A DNA stretch of 64,000 nt, taken from contig JANQEE010000034.1 of the NCBI GenBank assembly GCA_028278525.1, positions 1 to 64,000 of the forward strand. Direction: 5' to 3'. The DNA is from Minwuiaceae bacterium (lineage in GTDB: Bacteria > Pseudomonadota > Alphaproteobacteria > Minwuiales > Minwuiaceae). The notes under the pieces are model-generated. The model did no database searches and was not told the origin of the DNA. It worked only from the letters and a program-made list of their open reading frames with translations. Positions 1-8,589 of this stretch are shown piece by piece (position 1 is the stretch's first letter; every line of letters begins with the position of its first letter). The position numbers and the translations under genes are program-made.

Positions 1-1
1 G

Positions 2-463
2 GTGCCGTTGCCGCTGATCCTGCTGGGCGAGCCGCTTTCCGCCTGGAATGCCTATTCGGTGCAGCTTGGCGTTTTCATTCTGCTTGTCGCGGCGTTCCGG
101 TGGCGGCCGATCTGCATGCTGCTGATCCCGAAACGCGTCCAGCGCGCCCGCGCCGCGCGGCTGGCGCGAGAGCAGTTCTTCGAACAGGGTTTGTATCGGA
201 CCGAGGGACGCACCGGGGTACTGATCTTCGTCTCGATTGCGGAGCACTACGTCGAGATCCTGGCCGACAAGGGCATCAACGACAAGGTTCCGGCCGGCGC
301 CTGGGAGGGCATCGTCGGCGACTTCGTCGGCAACGTGAAGGCAGGCAAGGTGGCCGACGGCTTCCTGCGCGCGGTCGAGGCCTGCGGCTCGCTGCTGGCC
401 GAGCACTTTCCCAAGCCGCCTGGCAACGCCAACGAACTGCCCAATCACCTGATCGAGATTTAG
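2..463 (+). CDS. TPM-domain membrane protein, 5' partial
   Basis: About 153 residues are visible and the frame is open to the window edge, so the true start probably lies upstream. Residues about 20-40 form one hydrophobic, probably membrane-spanning segment. The following part contains the pattern RTGVLIFVSIAEHYVEIL, then a helical tail, as in the TPM (TLP18.3/Psb32/MOLO-1) family. Members are usually anchored in the envelope and their bacterial role is poorly known. Family assignment is by motif recognition only. It reads in the same direction as the YtoQ gene 66 bases downstream, but the two families have no known link. Confidence 0.7.
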   Translation: MPLPLILLGEPLSAWNAYSVQLGVFILLVAAFRWRPICMLLIPKRVQRARAARLAREQFFEQGLYRTEGRTGVLIFVSIAEHYVEILADKGINDKVPAGAWEGIVGDFVGNVKAGKVADGFLRAVEACGSLLAEHFPKPPGNANELPNHLIEI

Positions 464-529
464 CCACCGCGCCCTTCCCTGAGCCGCGCGCCGGGGCTAG
501 GTTGGGATCAAGCAAGCGGAGGTGACGAC

Positions 530-1018
530 ATGAGCGAGCGTATCTGGAACGTCTATCTTTCGGGCGAGATTCACTCCGACTGGCGGGAACGGATCGCGGC
601 CGGGGTTCGCGACGCCGGCCTGCCGGTCCGGCTGGACGCACCGGTGACGGTGCACGAGGACAGCGACGACTGCGGCGCGGCGATCCTGGGCGCGGAAGAC
701 AACGCGTTCTGGCACGACCGCAAGGGCGCCTCGATGAACGCGATCCGAACCCGGACCCTGATCGCCGAGGCCGACGTGGTGGTGGTGCGCTTCGGCGACA
801 AGTACCGGCAGTGGAATGCCGCTTTCGACGCCGGCGTCGCCTCGGCCTTGGGCAAGGCGGTGATCACCCTGCACGACGCCGGCCTCAACCACGCGCTGAA
901 GGAAGTCGACGCGGCGGCGCAGGCGGTCTGCGCCACGCCGGAACAGGTGGTGCAGACGCTCGCCTACGTGATCCGCGGCGAGATGCCCGGCAGCCGGGGA
1001 TCGATGGCCGCGGAGTAA
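530..1018 (+). CDS. YtoQ family protein
   Basis: This 162-residue protein starts at ATG 530, with a GGAGG-type ribosome site (cggaggtgac) just upstream. The opening WNVYLSGEIHSDWRE and the later GDKYRQWNAAFDAG are characteristic of the YtoQ family, which looks like the nucleoside 2-deoxyribosyltransferase fold (YLSG... and a late FDAG/SA segment). The enzymatic activity of YtoQ proteins is not established. The gene converges on dnaE2, with only five bases between the stop codons. Length is normal for the family. Confidence 0.85.
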   Translation: MSERIWNVYLSGEIHSDWRERIAAGVRDAGLPVRLDAPVTVHEDSDDCGAAILGAEDNAFWHDRKGASMNAIRTRTLIAEADVVVVRFGDKYRQWNAAFDAGVASALGKAVITLHDAGLNHALKEVDAAAQAVCATPEQVVQTLAYVIRGEMPGSRGSMAAE

Positions 1019-1023
1019 ATGCC

Positions 1024-4000
1024 CTAATGAAAGTTCCGGCCTTTCGGCATCACGTCGTGGGGGTCGGGACCGGGGCGCTTGACCTCGTCGGCGCGGGCGA
1101 TCGGCGGGTCGACCGGGGCGCGGCCGCCGTAACCGCCGAGCAGGTTGCGCGGCTTGTTCAGCGCGGTGCGCGGATCGCTGTTGCCGTGCTTGACCGCGTC
1201 GGCATGCGCCAGCACCGATTCGAACGGCGCCTGAACGTCGCTCTCCAACCCCTTGTCTTGCAACAGGTTTAGATAGCTGGTCAGATCGATCAGCCGCTCG
1301 GCGACGATGTGGATGACCAGCCCTTCGCGCTGCAGCTTGCCGGTCACGGCCAACAGCCGCGCCGTCAGCACGATGCGGCGATAGCGCTGGAAGACGTCCG
1401 GCCAGACGATGCAGTTGGCGATGCCGGTTTCGTCCTCCAGGGTGGTGAAGATCACGCCTTTGGCGCTGCCCGGCCGCTGGCGCACCAGCACCAGCCCGGC
1501 GACGGTGAGGCGCCGGTCGCTGGGCAGGCGGACGAGCCGTTCCGCCGGCGTGGCGCGGAGCGCCGAGAGTTCGCCGCGCAGCAGTTCGCAGGGGTGCGAT
1601 TTCAGCGACAGGCGGAGGTTGGCGTAATCCTCGATCACATGCTCGCCGAGCGGCATGGTGGGCAGGGTCACCGCCGGCTCGCGGGCAAGCTCGGGCGGCG
1701 GTGCGTTGGAGCCGGCGGGAACCTTGGCCTCCGCATGGGCGAACAGCGGCAGCATGGCCTGGGCGTTGGTGGTCGGGGCCAAGCCGCGCACCGCCCACAG
1801 CGCGGCGCGCCGGTCGAGGCCGATCGAGCGGAAGGCGTCGGCCTGGGCCAGCCGCTCCAGCACGGCGCGATCCAGGCCGCTCCGTTGCCAGAGGTCGCGC
1901 ACCGTGTCGTAACCGGCCTCGCGGACTGCGGTCAGGCGCACCGCGTCCTCTTCCTTCATGCCCTTGATCTGGCGGAAGCCGAGGCGGAGCGCCGTGGCCA
2001 GCTTGCCCTTCTTGCCAGGTAGGGGTTCGAGTGTGTGGTCCCACATGCTGTGGTTGACGTCGACCGGCCGCACCTGGACGCCGTGCTCGCGTGCGTCGCG
2101 CACCAGTTGCGCCGGCGCGTAGAAGCCCATCGGCTGGCTATTCAGGATGGCGGCGGCGAACACCTCCGGGTAATGGCATTTGAGCCAGGACGAGACGTAG
2201 ACCAGCAGCGCGAAGCTGGCGGCATGGCTCTCCGGGAAGCCGTAGTCGCCGAAGCCCTCGATCTGCTTGAAGCAGCGCTCGGCGAACTCGCGCTCGTAAC
2301 CGCGCGCCACCATGCCCTCGATCAGCTTCACCTCGAAGGTATGGATGGTGCCATTCTTGCGGAAGGTGGCCATGGCGCGGCGCAACTGGTCGGCCTCCGA
2401 CGGGGTGAAGCCGGCAGCGACGATGGCGATCTTCATCGCCTGCTCCTGGAACAGCGGCACGCCCATGGTCTTGCCGAGCACGTCGCGCAGTTCCTCGGAC
2501 GGAAAGGAGACGTCCTCCTCGCCGTTGCGGCGGCGGAGGTAGGGATGAACCATATCGCCCTGGATCGGGCCGGGCCGGACGATCGCCACCTCGATCACCA
2601 GGTCGTAGAAATTGCGCGGCTTCAGCCTCGGCAGCATCGACATCTGCGCCCGGCTCTCGACCTGGAAGACGCCGATGGAATCGGCCCGGCACAGCATGTC
2701 GTAGACTTGCTGATCGCCCGGCGGAATGCTGGCCAGGTCGTGCTTTTCGCCGTAATGCCGGTCCAACAGATCGAAGCCCTTGCGGATGCAGGTCAGCATG
2801 CCGAGCGCCAGCACGTCGACCTTCAGCATGCCGAGCGCGTCGAGATCGTCCTTGTCCCACTCGATCACCGTGCGGTCGGCCATCGCCGCGTTCTCGATCG
2901 GCACCATCTCGCAAAGCGGCCCGCGGCTGATCACGAAGCCGCCGACATGCTGCGACAGATGCCGGGGAAAGCCGATCAGTTCCTGGGACAGCTCGATCGC
3001 CTGTTTCAAGGTTGGGTCGGCCGGGTCCAGGCCGGTCTCCCGGATCTGGTCCTCGTCGATGCCGTCGCGGCTCCAGCCCCAGATCGTCTTCGACAGCGCG
3101 CCGACCGCATCCATCGACAGGCCCAGCGCCTTGCCGACCTCGCGCACCGCGCTCTTGGCGCGATAGCTGATCACGGTGGCGGCCAGGCCGGCGCGGTCGC
3201 GGCCGTATTTGGCGTAGATGTACTGGATCACCTCCTCGCGCCGCTCATGCTCGAAATCGACGTCGATGTCCGGCGGCTCGTTGCGCTCGGCGCTGACGAA
3301 ACGCTCGAACAACAGGTCGATCCGCGCCGGGTCGACCGAGGTGATGCCGAGGCAATAGCAGACCGACGAATTCGCCGCCGAACCGCGGCCCTGACAGAGG
3401 ATGTTGTTCTCCCGGGCAAAGCGGACGATGTCCTGCACCGTCAGGAAGTACGGCGCGTAGTTCAACTCCTCGATCAGCGCCAATTCGTGCTCGAGCTGGC
3501 CGCGGACCTTGTCGGGCACATTCTTGCCGTAGCGGTCTTCGGCGCCGAGCCAGGTCAGACGGACCAGTTCCTCCTGCGGCGTGCGGCCCTCGACGCCCGC
3601 CTCGGCCGGATATTCATAGCGCAGTTCGTCGAGCGAGAAATCGCAGGCTTCGACCACCTCCATGGTGCGAGCAACGGCGTCGGGATAATCGGCGAACAGC
3701 CGCGCCATCTCCTCCGGGGCCTTAAGGTGGCGTTCGGCGTTGGCGAACAGCCGGGTGCCGGCCTGATGGATGGTGCAGCCTTCGCGGATGCAGGTCAGTA
3801 CGTCCTGCAGCGGGCGGCGCGCCGGACTGTGCGCATGCACGTCGTTGGTCGCCAGTAGCGGCGTGCCGCAGGCCGCCGCCAGATCGGCCAGGGCGGCGAT
3901 CCGCCGGGCGTCGTCGCCGCGATAGAGATGCTGCGCGGCAAGGTACGATCTATCCTTAAAATCGGACCGCAACCGATTGAGAAAGCCCACAAAAGACTCG

Positions 4001-4389
4001 TCGACGACATCCGGCGGCAGGGCGACGAGATACTGCCCCTCGCCCCATGCGACGACATCGTCGAAGGTCAGATGGCACTGGCCTTTCTCGGCGCGACGCT
4101 TGCCGATGGTGAGCAATTGGCAGAGCCGGCCATAAGCCGCCCGGTCGGTCGGGAAGCAGAGCAGGCTGTGCCTGTCCATCAGGTCGAGCCGGGCGCCGAC
4201 CACCAGCCGGATTCCGGCCTGCTTCGCTGCCTTGTGCGCCCGCACCACGCCGGCGACGCTGTTGCGGTCGGTGACGGCGATCGCCTTGAGGCCGAGGGAG
4301 GCGGCGGTAATCGCCAGTTCGTCCGGATGCGAGGCGCCGCGCAGAAAGCTGAAATTGGTGCTGACCTGAAGCTCGGCATAGTCGGTCAT
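1024..4389 (-). CDS. dnaE2: Error-prone DNA polymerase DnaE2 (ImuC)
   Basis: The product, 1121 residues, is the C-family translesion polymerase of the ImuA-ImuB-DnaE2 mutasome, which copies damaged DNA and causes SOS mutagenesis. It opens with a PHP domain (YAELQVSTNFSFLRGASHP), followed by the polymerase core with the PDIDVDFEHERR catalytic-Asp motif. Near the C-terminus is an OB-fold (VAGLVLVRQRPGSAKGVIF), and the end GRNFH is typical of DnaE2. The frame stays open some 236 codons further upstream, but the ATG at 4389 overlaps the imuB stop as ATGA, which implies translational coupling and fits the family N-terminus. It is the last gene of the operon. Confidence 0.95.
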   Translation of the reverse strand: MTDYAELQVSTNFSFLRGASHPDELAITAASLGLKAIAVTDRNSVAGVVRAHKAAKQAGIRLVVGARLDLMDRHSLLCFPTDRAAYGRLCQLLTIGKRRAEKGQCHLTFDDVVAWGEGQYLVALPPDVVDESFVGFLNRLRSDFKDRSYLAAQHLYRGDDARRIAALADLAAACGTPLLATNDVHAHSPARRPLQDVLTCIREGCTIHQAGTRLFANAERHLKAPEEMARLFADYPDAVARTMEVVEACDFSLDELRYEYPAEAGVEGRTPQEELVRLTWLGAEDRYGKNVPDKVRGQLEHELALIEELNYAPYFLTVQDIVRFARENNILCQGRGSAANSSVCYCLGITSVDPARIDLLFERFVSAERNEPPDIDVDFEHERREEVIQYIYAKYGRDRAGLAATVISYRAKSAVREVGKALGLSMDAVGALSKTIWGWSRDGIDEDQIRETGLDPADPTLKQAIELSQELIGFPRHLSQHVGGFVISRGPLCEMVPIENAAMADRTVIEWDKDDLDALGMLKVDVLALGMLTCIRKGFDLLDRHYGEKHDLASIPPGDQQVYDMLCRADSIGVFQVESRAQMSMLPRLKPRNFYDLVIEVAIVRPGPIQGDMVHPYLRRRNGEEDVSFPSEELRDVLGKTMGVPLFQEQAMKIAIVAAGFTPSEADQLRRAMATFRKNGTIHTFEVKLIEGMVARGYEREFAERCFKQIEGFGDYGFPESHAASFALLVYVSSWLKCHYPEVFAAAILNSQPMGFYAPAQLVRDAREHGVQVRPVDVNHSMWDHTLEPLPGKKGKLATALRLGFRQIKGMKEEDAVRLTAVREAGYDTVRDLWQRSGLDRAVLERLAQADAFRSIGLDRRAALWAVRGLAPTTNAQAMLPLFAHAEAKVPAGSNAPPPELAREPAVTLPTMPLGEHVIEDYANLRLSLKSHPCELLRGELSALRATPAERLVRLPSDRRLTVAGLVLVRQRPGSAKGVIFTTLEDETGIANCIVWPDVFQRYRRIVLTARLLAVTGKLQREGLVIHIVAERLIDLTSYLNLLQDKGLESDVQAPFESVLAHADAVKHGNSDPRTALNKPRNLLGGYGGRAPVDPPIARADEVKRPGPDPHDVMPKGRNFH

Positions 4390-5975
4390 GCGAAAACTCC
4401 ATGCATATACCAGCGCGGCGCCTCCGGCCCGTCGGCCGTCTCGGCCTGGCCATAGAGGCCGTCGCGGTAGACCCAGAAGCGCCGGCCGTCCTGATCCTCC
4501 AGCCGGTAGTAGTCGCGCACCCGCGCCGGACGGCCGGCGGCAGGCCCGACCCGCCACCATTCGGGCGCAATCCGCTCCGGCCCCTCGGCGCGGGCGACCC
4601 GATGCTCGACCTTGCGCCAGCGGAACCGGAGCGGTGGATCGTCCGGCACGGGGGCCATCGCCTCGATCGGCTCGGGACAGGGCAGCAGCCGGATCGGCCG
4701 CGGCTGCGCGGCCGCCCAGTCCAGATCGGCCGCCGCCGCCAGCGCGGGCTCCACCGTCACCGCGCGTTCGGGGATGTGGCTGTCGACCGGCGCCAGGCGC
4801 ACCACATTGCCGGGGCCGAGCCGGTTCTCCAGCCGGTCGACCAGCCGATCCACCGCCACCGAACCGCGCGCCGCCTCCCGCGACAGTCCAAGCTGGTTCG
4901 CGGCCAGCGGGTTGGTCACCGGCGCGGACAGGATCATCACCTCGATGCCGAAGCCGAGATCGATGTTGGCCAGCTTCTCCGCGAACAGGCGGCGGAGATG
5001 CCGGGTGTCGCGGGACGGCCGGGCGGTGCCGATCACCCGACGGTCGACACCGCCGTCGACCCGGTAGAGCGCCAACTCCAACCGGCGGGCGCCGCACTGC
5101 TCGCGCTCCAGCATGGCGCAGAGACTGTCCAGCACTTGGCCGGCCGCGGCCTCGACCGCGTCGATGGTGCCAATCGGCTCGGCCCAGGCGATCCTGACCC
5201 GGAACGGCGGCACCGGCCTGGGCGGCGAGATCGGTTCCGCCTTGCGGCCCAGGGCCTGATCGAGGCGGCGGCCGATATCGCCGCCGAGACGGGCGGCAAG
5301 CGGCGCCCGCGGTATGGCGTAGAGATCGCCGACCCGGCGCAGGCCCAGCCGGCCCAGTTCGTCCACCACCTCCGCCGGCAGGCGCAACGCCGAGACCGGC
5401 AACGGGGACAGGGCCTGCTTCGCCGTGCCGGGCGCAATCGTCGGGCCGTCGCCGTAGCGGGCCCAGGCCCAGGCGGCCGCCGGCGTGTCGGCCGCCGCCG
5501 CGCAGACATCGATGCCAAGCCGGGACAGCCGGCCGGTGAGGTCCGCGAGCAAGGCTTCCTCGTCATTTGCGAAACCGGCATCGGCGAACAGATGGGCGCA
5601 GCCGGAAATATCCAGCTTTATCCCGTCCTCGCCGTCGGTCGCCGCCCACGGGCTGTAGCGCTCGCACCACTCGGCCAGCCCGGCCAGCGCCTTGGCGTCG
5701 GCCAGCGGGTCGGCGTCCCGGACCTGCAGGCCGGGATAAATCGCCCGCGCGTCGGTCACGGTGATGCCGGGGCGCACCCCTTCGGCCTGGGCCAGGGCGT
5801 CGACGGCGCTGACTCGCAACGTGCCGCGCTCGGCCATCGCCAGCGCCAAAGGCGCGTCGGGCGGGCTCGGACACTTGCCGGGCTCGCCGCCGTCAGGCCG
5901 AGAGCGCCTGCGCGCCAGCGTCAGCCGGTCCGTCGGCCAGCGCGGGAACCACAGCGAAACGAAACGCTTGCTCAT
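4386..5975 (-). CDS. imuB: ImuB, catalytically inactive Y-family polymerase-like mutasome subunit
   Basis: This 529-residue protein begins MSKRFVSLWFPRWPTDRL, the usual ImuB start. An in-frame ATG 11 codons upstream (6008) gives an untypical extension and was not chosen. The N-terminal half resembles Y-family polymerases (LFADAGFANDEEALLADL, then the helix-hairpin-helix-like ELGRLGLRRVGDL). In this family the catalytic acidic residues are lost and the protein acts as a hub binding the beta clamp, ImuA and DnaE2. It overlaps imuA by 83 bases and dnaE2 by four, so the three genes form a tightly coupled operon under the LexA site at 6738. Confidence 0.93.
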   Translation of the reverse strand: MSKRFVSLWFPRWPTDRLTLARRRSRPDGGEPGKCPSPPDAPLALAMAERGTLRVSAVDALAQAEGVRPGITVTDARAIYPGLQVRDADPLADAKALAGLAEWCERYSPWAATDGEDGIKLDISGCAHLFADAGFANDEEALLADLTGRLSRLGIDVCAAAADTPAAAWAWARYGDGPTIAPGTAKQALSPLPVSALRLPAEVVDELGRLGLRRVGDLYAIPRAPLAARLGGDIGRRLDQALGRKAEPISPPRPVPPFRVRIAWAEPIGTIDAVEAAAGQVLDSLCAMLEREQCGARRLELALYRVDGGVDRRVIGTARPSRDTRHLRRLFAEKLANIDLGFGIEVMILSAPVTNPLAANQLGLSREAARGSVAVDRLVDRLENRLGPGNVVRLAPVDSHIPERAVTVEPALAAAADLDWAAAQPRPIRLLPCPEPIEAMAPVPDDPPLRFRWRKVEHRVARAEGPERIAPEWWRVGPAAGRPARVRDYYRLEDQDGRRFWVYRDGLYGQAETADGPEAPRWYMHGVFA

Positions 5976-6723
5976 CCCATTCCAGTTTCCATCGGCGCGG
6001 CGCGCCACCGCGGCAGCGCCACAAATCGACCGCCCAACTGGCCCCGATCGGTCGTGTTGGAAGCGGCCGGCTTCGGCCGGCCGGGCCGGAGACCGGCGTT
6101 ACCCGCCAGCGGGTCAGCGCGGCGCTGACGCCAAGATCGTCGAGCCGCGGGCGCAGCAGCAATCCGGCGGCGCCCCCGGCCTCCGCCGCCAACTGCAAAC
6201 GGCGGCTGGCGCGCAGGTCGATCTCGTCGACTTCGCCCAGCACGGCGCCGACGCCGGGACAGCGCAGGCCCTCTTCCATCGCCCACAGCAGGTCGACCGG
6301 CCGCCGCACGCCGAGCACGATCAGCCGGCGCCGGTCCAGCCCGAAGGCGGCCATGCCCGGCCCGTGCAGAGCACCCGCCTCATGCGCCTCCAAGGCTGTC
6401 TGGCACCACAGTACGATCTCCGCCCGGCCGCCGGCGCCATCGGCCGCCGTGTGGCCGCCCAGCCGGGCCAACAGCGCGGCGGCAAACCCGGCCGCGGCGC
6501 CGTCCCGTCGGCCGGCCACCTCATGCAATGCGCCCCGCGGCAGGCCACCCCAGGGCAGGCCGGCATCGATTTCAGCCCCGTCCAGGGCCCGTATTCCACC
6601 GTTTTCCAGCCCCGCCGCGGTGACAAAGCCGGCCCGTTCAAGCGCCTGGACGCGGTCGCGCAGCTCGCCCAAGACAGCTTTTCGCCCCCTTGAAAACACC
6701 GGACTGATTCTTTCTTCTACCAT
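5893..6723 (-). CDS. imuA: ImuA, RecA-like mutasome accessory protein
   Basis: The first gene of the SOS mutagenesis operon encodes 276 residues of RecA/SulA-like fold. It opens KAVLGELRDRVQALE, then has the typical GLPWGGLPRGALHEVAG segment (about residues 55-71), which corresponds to the RecA N-terminal ATPase edge but without a classic Walker A. The start at ATG 6723 lies only 15 bases from the LexA box. No strong Shine-Dalgarno is visible, so a downstream GTG (about 6699) cannot be excluded. The long overlap with imuB is common in this operon family. In the cell it interacts with RecA and ImuB during translesion synthesis. Confidence 0.9.
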   Translation of the reverse strand: MVEERISPVFSRGRKAVLGELRDRVQALERAGFVTAAGLENGGIRALDGAEIDAGLPWGGLPRGALHEVAGRRDGAAAGFAAALLARLGGHTAADGAGGRAEIVLWCQTALEAHEAGALHGPGMAAFGLDRRRLIVLGVRRPVDLLWAMEEGLRCPGVGAVLGEVDEIDLRASRRLQLAAEAGGAAGLLLRPRLDDLGVSAALTRWRVTPVSGPAGRSRPLPTRPIGASWAVDLWRCRGGAPRRWKLEWDEQAFRFAVVPALADGPADAGAQALSA

Positions 6724-6737
6724 GCGGCATCATATTT

Positions 6738-6752
6738 GTTCTTATTTTGTTC
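6738..6752. promoter_or_regulatory. LexA (SOS) box of imuA-imuB-dnaE2
   Basis: The sequence is GTTC-TTATTTT-GTTC, an exact match to the alphaproteobacterial LexA operator GTTC-N7-GTTC. It lies 15 bases upstream of imuA and covers the probable -10 element, so LexA binding would block transcription until DNA damage. This is the direct evidence that the mutasome operon is SOS-controlled. Confidence 0.9.
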
Positions 6753-6777
6753 TATATCGATTTACACCCGGAGTCAA
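6749..6777 (-). promoter_or_regulatory. Candidate imuA promoter
   Basis: On the minus strand TTGACT (6777-6772) is followed after 17 bases by TAGAAC (6754-6749), a reasonable sigma-70 pair. The -10 overlaps the upstream half of the LexA box. Transcription would begin close to the imuA start, leaving a leader of roughly 20 bases. Confidence 0.5.
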
Positions 6778-6874
6778 TAAACGCGCCGATAGCCGGCCTC
6801 TGCCGCCGCCCCTTGACCCGGCGCCACAACGGAGGCAAATCACGCCTAGAGCCCTCTTCCGATAGTGACATCGC

Positions 6875-7363
6875 ATGACGTTACGCCCCGCGACAAACGA
6901 TGATATCGCCTTCATCCTGGACCAGGAGGCCCGCGACGACTTCGCCGCCTACATCCTCCGCTGGGACCGCGCCCGGCATGAAGCCGGCCTGGCCGATCCC
7001 GACAAGGACTATTTGATCAAGGAAGGAGATCAAGGCGATGCGCTCGGCTATGTCATCCTGGCCGGCCTGCAATCGCCGCACCGCAGCGTGGAGCTCGTCC
7101 GGATCGCCGTCGCTGAGCCGGGCAAGGGCCTGGGCCGGCAGTTATTGCAGGAGATCGTTGAACGCGTCTTCGACCATCACCGCGCCCATCGCCTATGGCT
7201 CGACGTGTTCGACGACAACCACCGTGCGCGCCGCGCCTACCGGTCGGCCGGGTTTACGGAGGAAGGCGTCATCCGCGACGCAATCCGCGGCGGAGACGGT
7301 TACCGGTCGCTGGTGTTGATGTCGTTACTGGAAAACGAGCGTCGGCAACCCGCCGGCGCGTAA
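6875..7363 (+). CDS. GNAT family N-acetyltransferase
   Basis: This protein of 162 residues has the whole GNAT fold. It starts MTLRPATNDDIAFI, has the beta4 strand RSVELVRIAVAEP, the acetyl-CoA pyrophosphate loop GKGLGRQLL (about residues 87-95), and the late DDNHRARRAYRSAGF motif typical of RimJ/RimL-like acetyltransferases. The substrate cannot be told from sequence. It diverges from the imuA operon and converges on the Hpt gene with a 20-base gap. Confidence 0.85.
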   Translation: MTLRPATNDDIAFILDQEARDDFAAYILRWDRARHEAGLADPDKDYLIKEGDQGDALGYVILAGLQSPHRSVELVRIAVAEPGKGLGRQLLQEIVERVFDHHRAHRLWLDVFDDNHRARRAYRSAGFTEEGVIRDAIRGGDGYRSLVLMSLLENERRQPAGA

Positions 7364-7383
7364 GCGACCGAAGCCGGCGGCAC

Positions 7384-7902
7384 TCACTCGGCCGTCGAGT
7401 ACTTTTCGATCGCGGTCTCGAGCGTCTTGCGCAGCTCAATGCCGACCTCGCCGCCGTCCCCATTAACACGGCCCTTGATCACGGCATTCATGGCGTCGAC
7501 ATGCGCCTTCAAAATCTCGACATGGCTATCCAAGACGGTTTCCACGCGCGACGCTTCGTAAAGCGAGTCGCCGAAATGGCTGATCAGCGGGTAACCGAAC
7601 GTACCGCCCTGTCCGCGCATATCGTGCGCGACCTCGTTGACCCGCTTGAACAGTTTCGTGCGGTCCTCCGGCGTATCGACGCATCGGCGGTGAAAGGTGT
7701 AGAGCTCGTTGATATGGGTCTGCACCCAGTCCGGATAATCCTCGGCCATCTTCTCGAATTCGGCTTCGGCCGCCTCCAGCGCGTCCGCCGCAATGGTGCC
7801 GCGAGCCCCGCCGCCGCCGCCGGCCTTTTCCTTCAGCCGATTGCGCAGCTTGTAGTACCGAACCTGAACACGCTTCTTGTTGCCAGCCGCAGCTTTAGTC
7901 AT
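7384..7902 (-). CDS. Hpt-like histidine phosphotransfer protein
   Basis: The protein has 172 residues, taking ATG 7902. A start seven codons upstream is also possible. The segment VAHDMRGQGGTFGYPLIS (His at about residue 93) matches the Hpt pattern in which a His in a helix is followed by a Gly-rich turn. Residues before it are rich in Lys/Arg, and a Gly-rich linker occurs at about 28-33. The start overlaps the stop of the receiver gene upstream by eight bases, so the two are translationally coupled and probably partners in a phosphorelay. No histidine kinase is encoded nearby. Confidence 0.65.
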   Translation of the reverse strand: MTKAAAGNKKRVQVRYYKLRNRLKEKAGGGGGARGTIAADALEAAEAEFEKMAEDYPDWVQTHINELYTFHRRCVDTPEDRTKLFKRVNEVAHDMRGQGGTFGYPLISHFGDSLYEASRVETVLDSHVEILKAHVDAMNAVIKGRVNGDGGEVGIELRKTLETAIEKYSTAE

Positions 7903-8560
7903 AGACGACTTCCACCCCTTCATCTTCCTCGGTCAACTTGCGCCGCTCTTCACCGCTGTACGGCATCTCCTGACGACGGCGATCCGGACCGAAGTAGCTT
8001 GAGGTATGCACGAACTGGCGCGGCCGTTCGATAACCTGAATAAGTCGGTCGGCGACATTCTGCACCGAGAACGGCTTGGCCAGAATCTCGGTGATGCCAA
8101 GCTCGCGCGCCTCCATCACTTTTTCCCGGTCCGCATAGCCGGTCACCATGAGGAACGGGATGAATCTGTCCGGGCTCTCTTTGTGGCGGCGCACCCAACG
8201 CAGCAGCATCAAGCCATCCACCGGCGACATCTGCCAGTTCGACAGAATGATGTCGATAGACATGACGCCGGCCTTCATCGGATCGGTCGACATGAGGCGC
8301 AGAATTTCAATGGCCTCGCCGCCGTCATCCGCGGTCTTGATCATGCCGACGCCCAAAGCCTTCAAGGCGATCGTCATCAACGACCGCATGTACTTGTTGT
8401 CCTCGACAACGAGAGCCGAAAACCGCTCTAGATTGTAATCGGAAATCTTTCGCCCCCAGAGTTTGCAAGGCGCGAATCGCGCAATCTGGCGAAATTTACC
8501 GCCGTCATACGATCCAGCACAATCCGATATTACACATGGAGTAGTCTTATGATTGAGCAA
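7895..8560 (-). CDS. CheY-like receiver protein with Asp-to-Asn phosphosite
   Basis: The reading is 221 residues from ATG 8560. The first ~45 residues do not look like a receiver, so the true start is uncertain. The receiver follows: FSALVVEDNKYMRSLM (acidic pocket E53/D54), then IDIILSNWQMSPVDG, VTGY (Thr) and LAKPFS (Lys). Aligned with CheY (ISDWNMPNMDG), the phospho-accepting Asp is Asn108 here, codon AAC. The switch Thr and Lys are kept. The tail is charged and has no output domain. The gene overlaps the downstream Hpt gene by eight bases. It probably signals without classic phosphorylation or acts as a phosphorelay decoy. Confidence 0.75.
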   Translation of the reverse strand: MLNHKTTPCVISDCAGSYDGGKFRQIARFAPCKLWGRKISDYNLERFSALVVEDNKYMRSLMTIALKALGVGMIKTADDGGEAIEILRLMSTDPMKAGVMSIDIILSNWQMSPVDGLMLLRWVRRHKESPDRFIPFLMVTGYADREKVMEARELGITEILAKPFSVQNVADRLIQVIERPRQFVHTSSYFGPDRRRQEMPYSGEERRKLTEEDEGVEVVYD

Positions 8561-8589
8561 CCGTTGACAATGTCTTAATCGCCGGACGC

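Noticed and set aside
4389..5097. N-terminal extension of dnaE2 by about 236 residues
   Set aside because: The extension lies inside imuB and has no family resemblance. The ATGA coupling at 4389 and the typical PHP start support the shorter protein.
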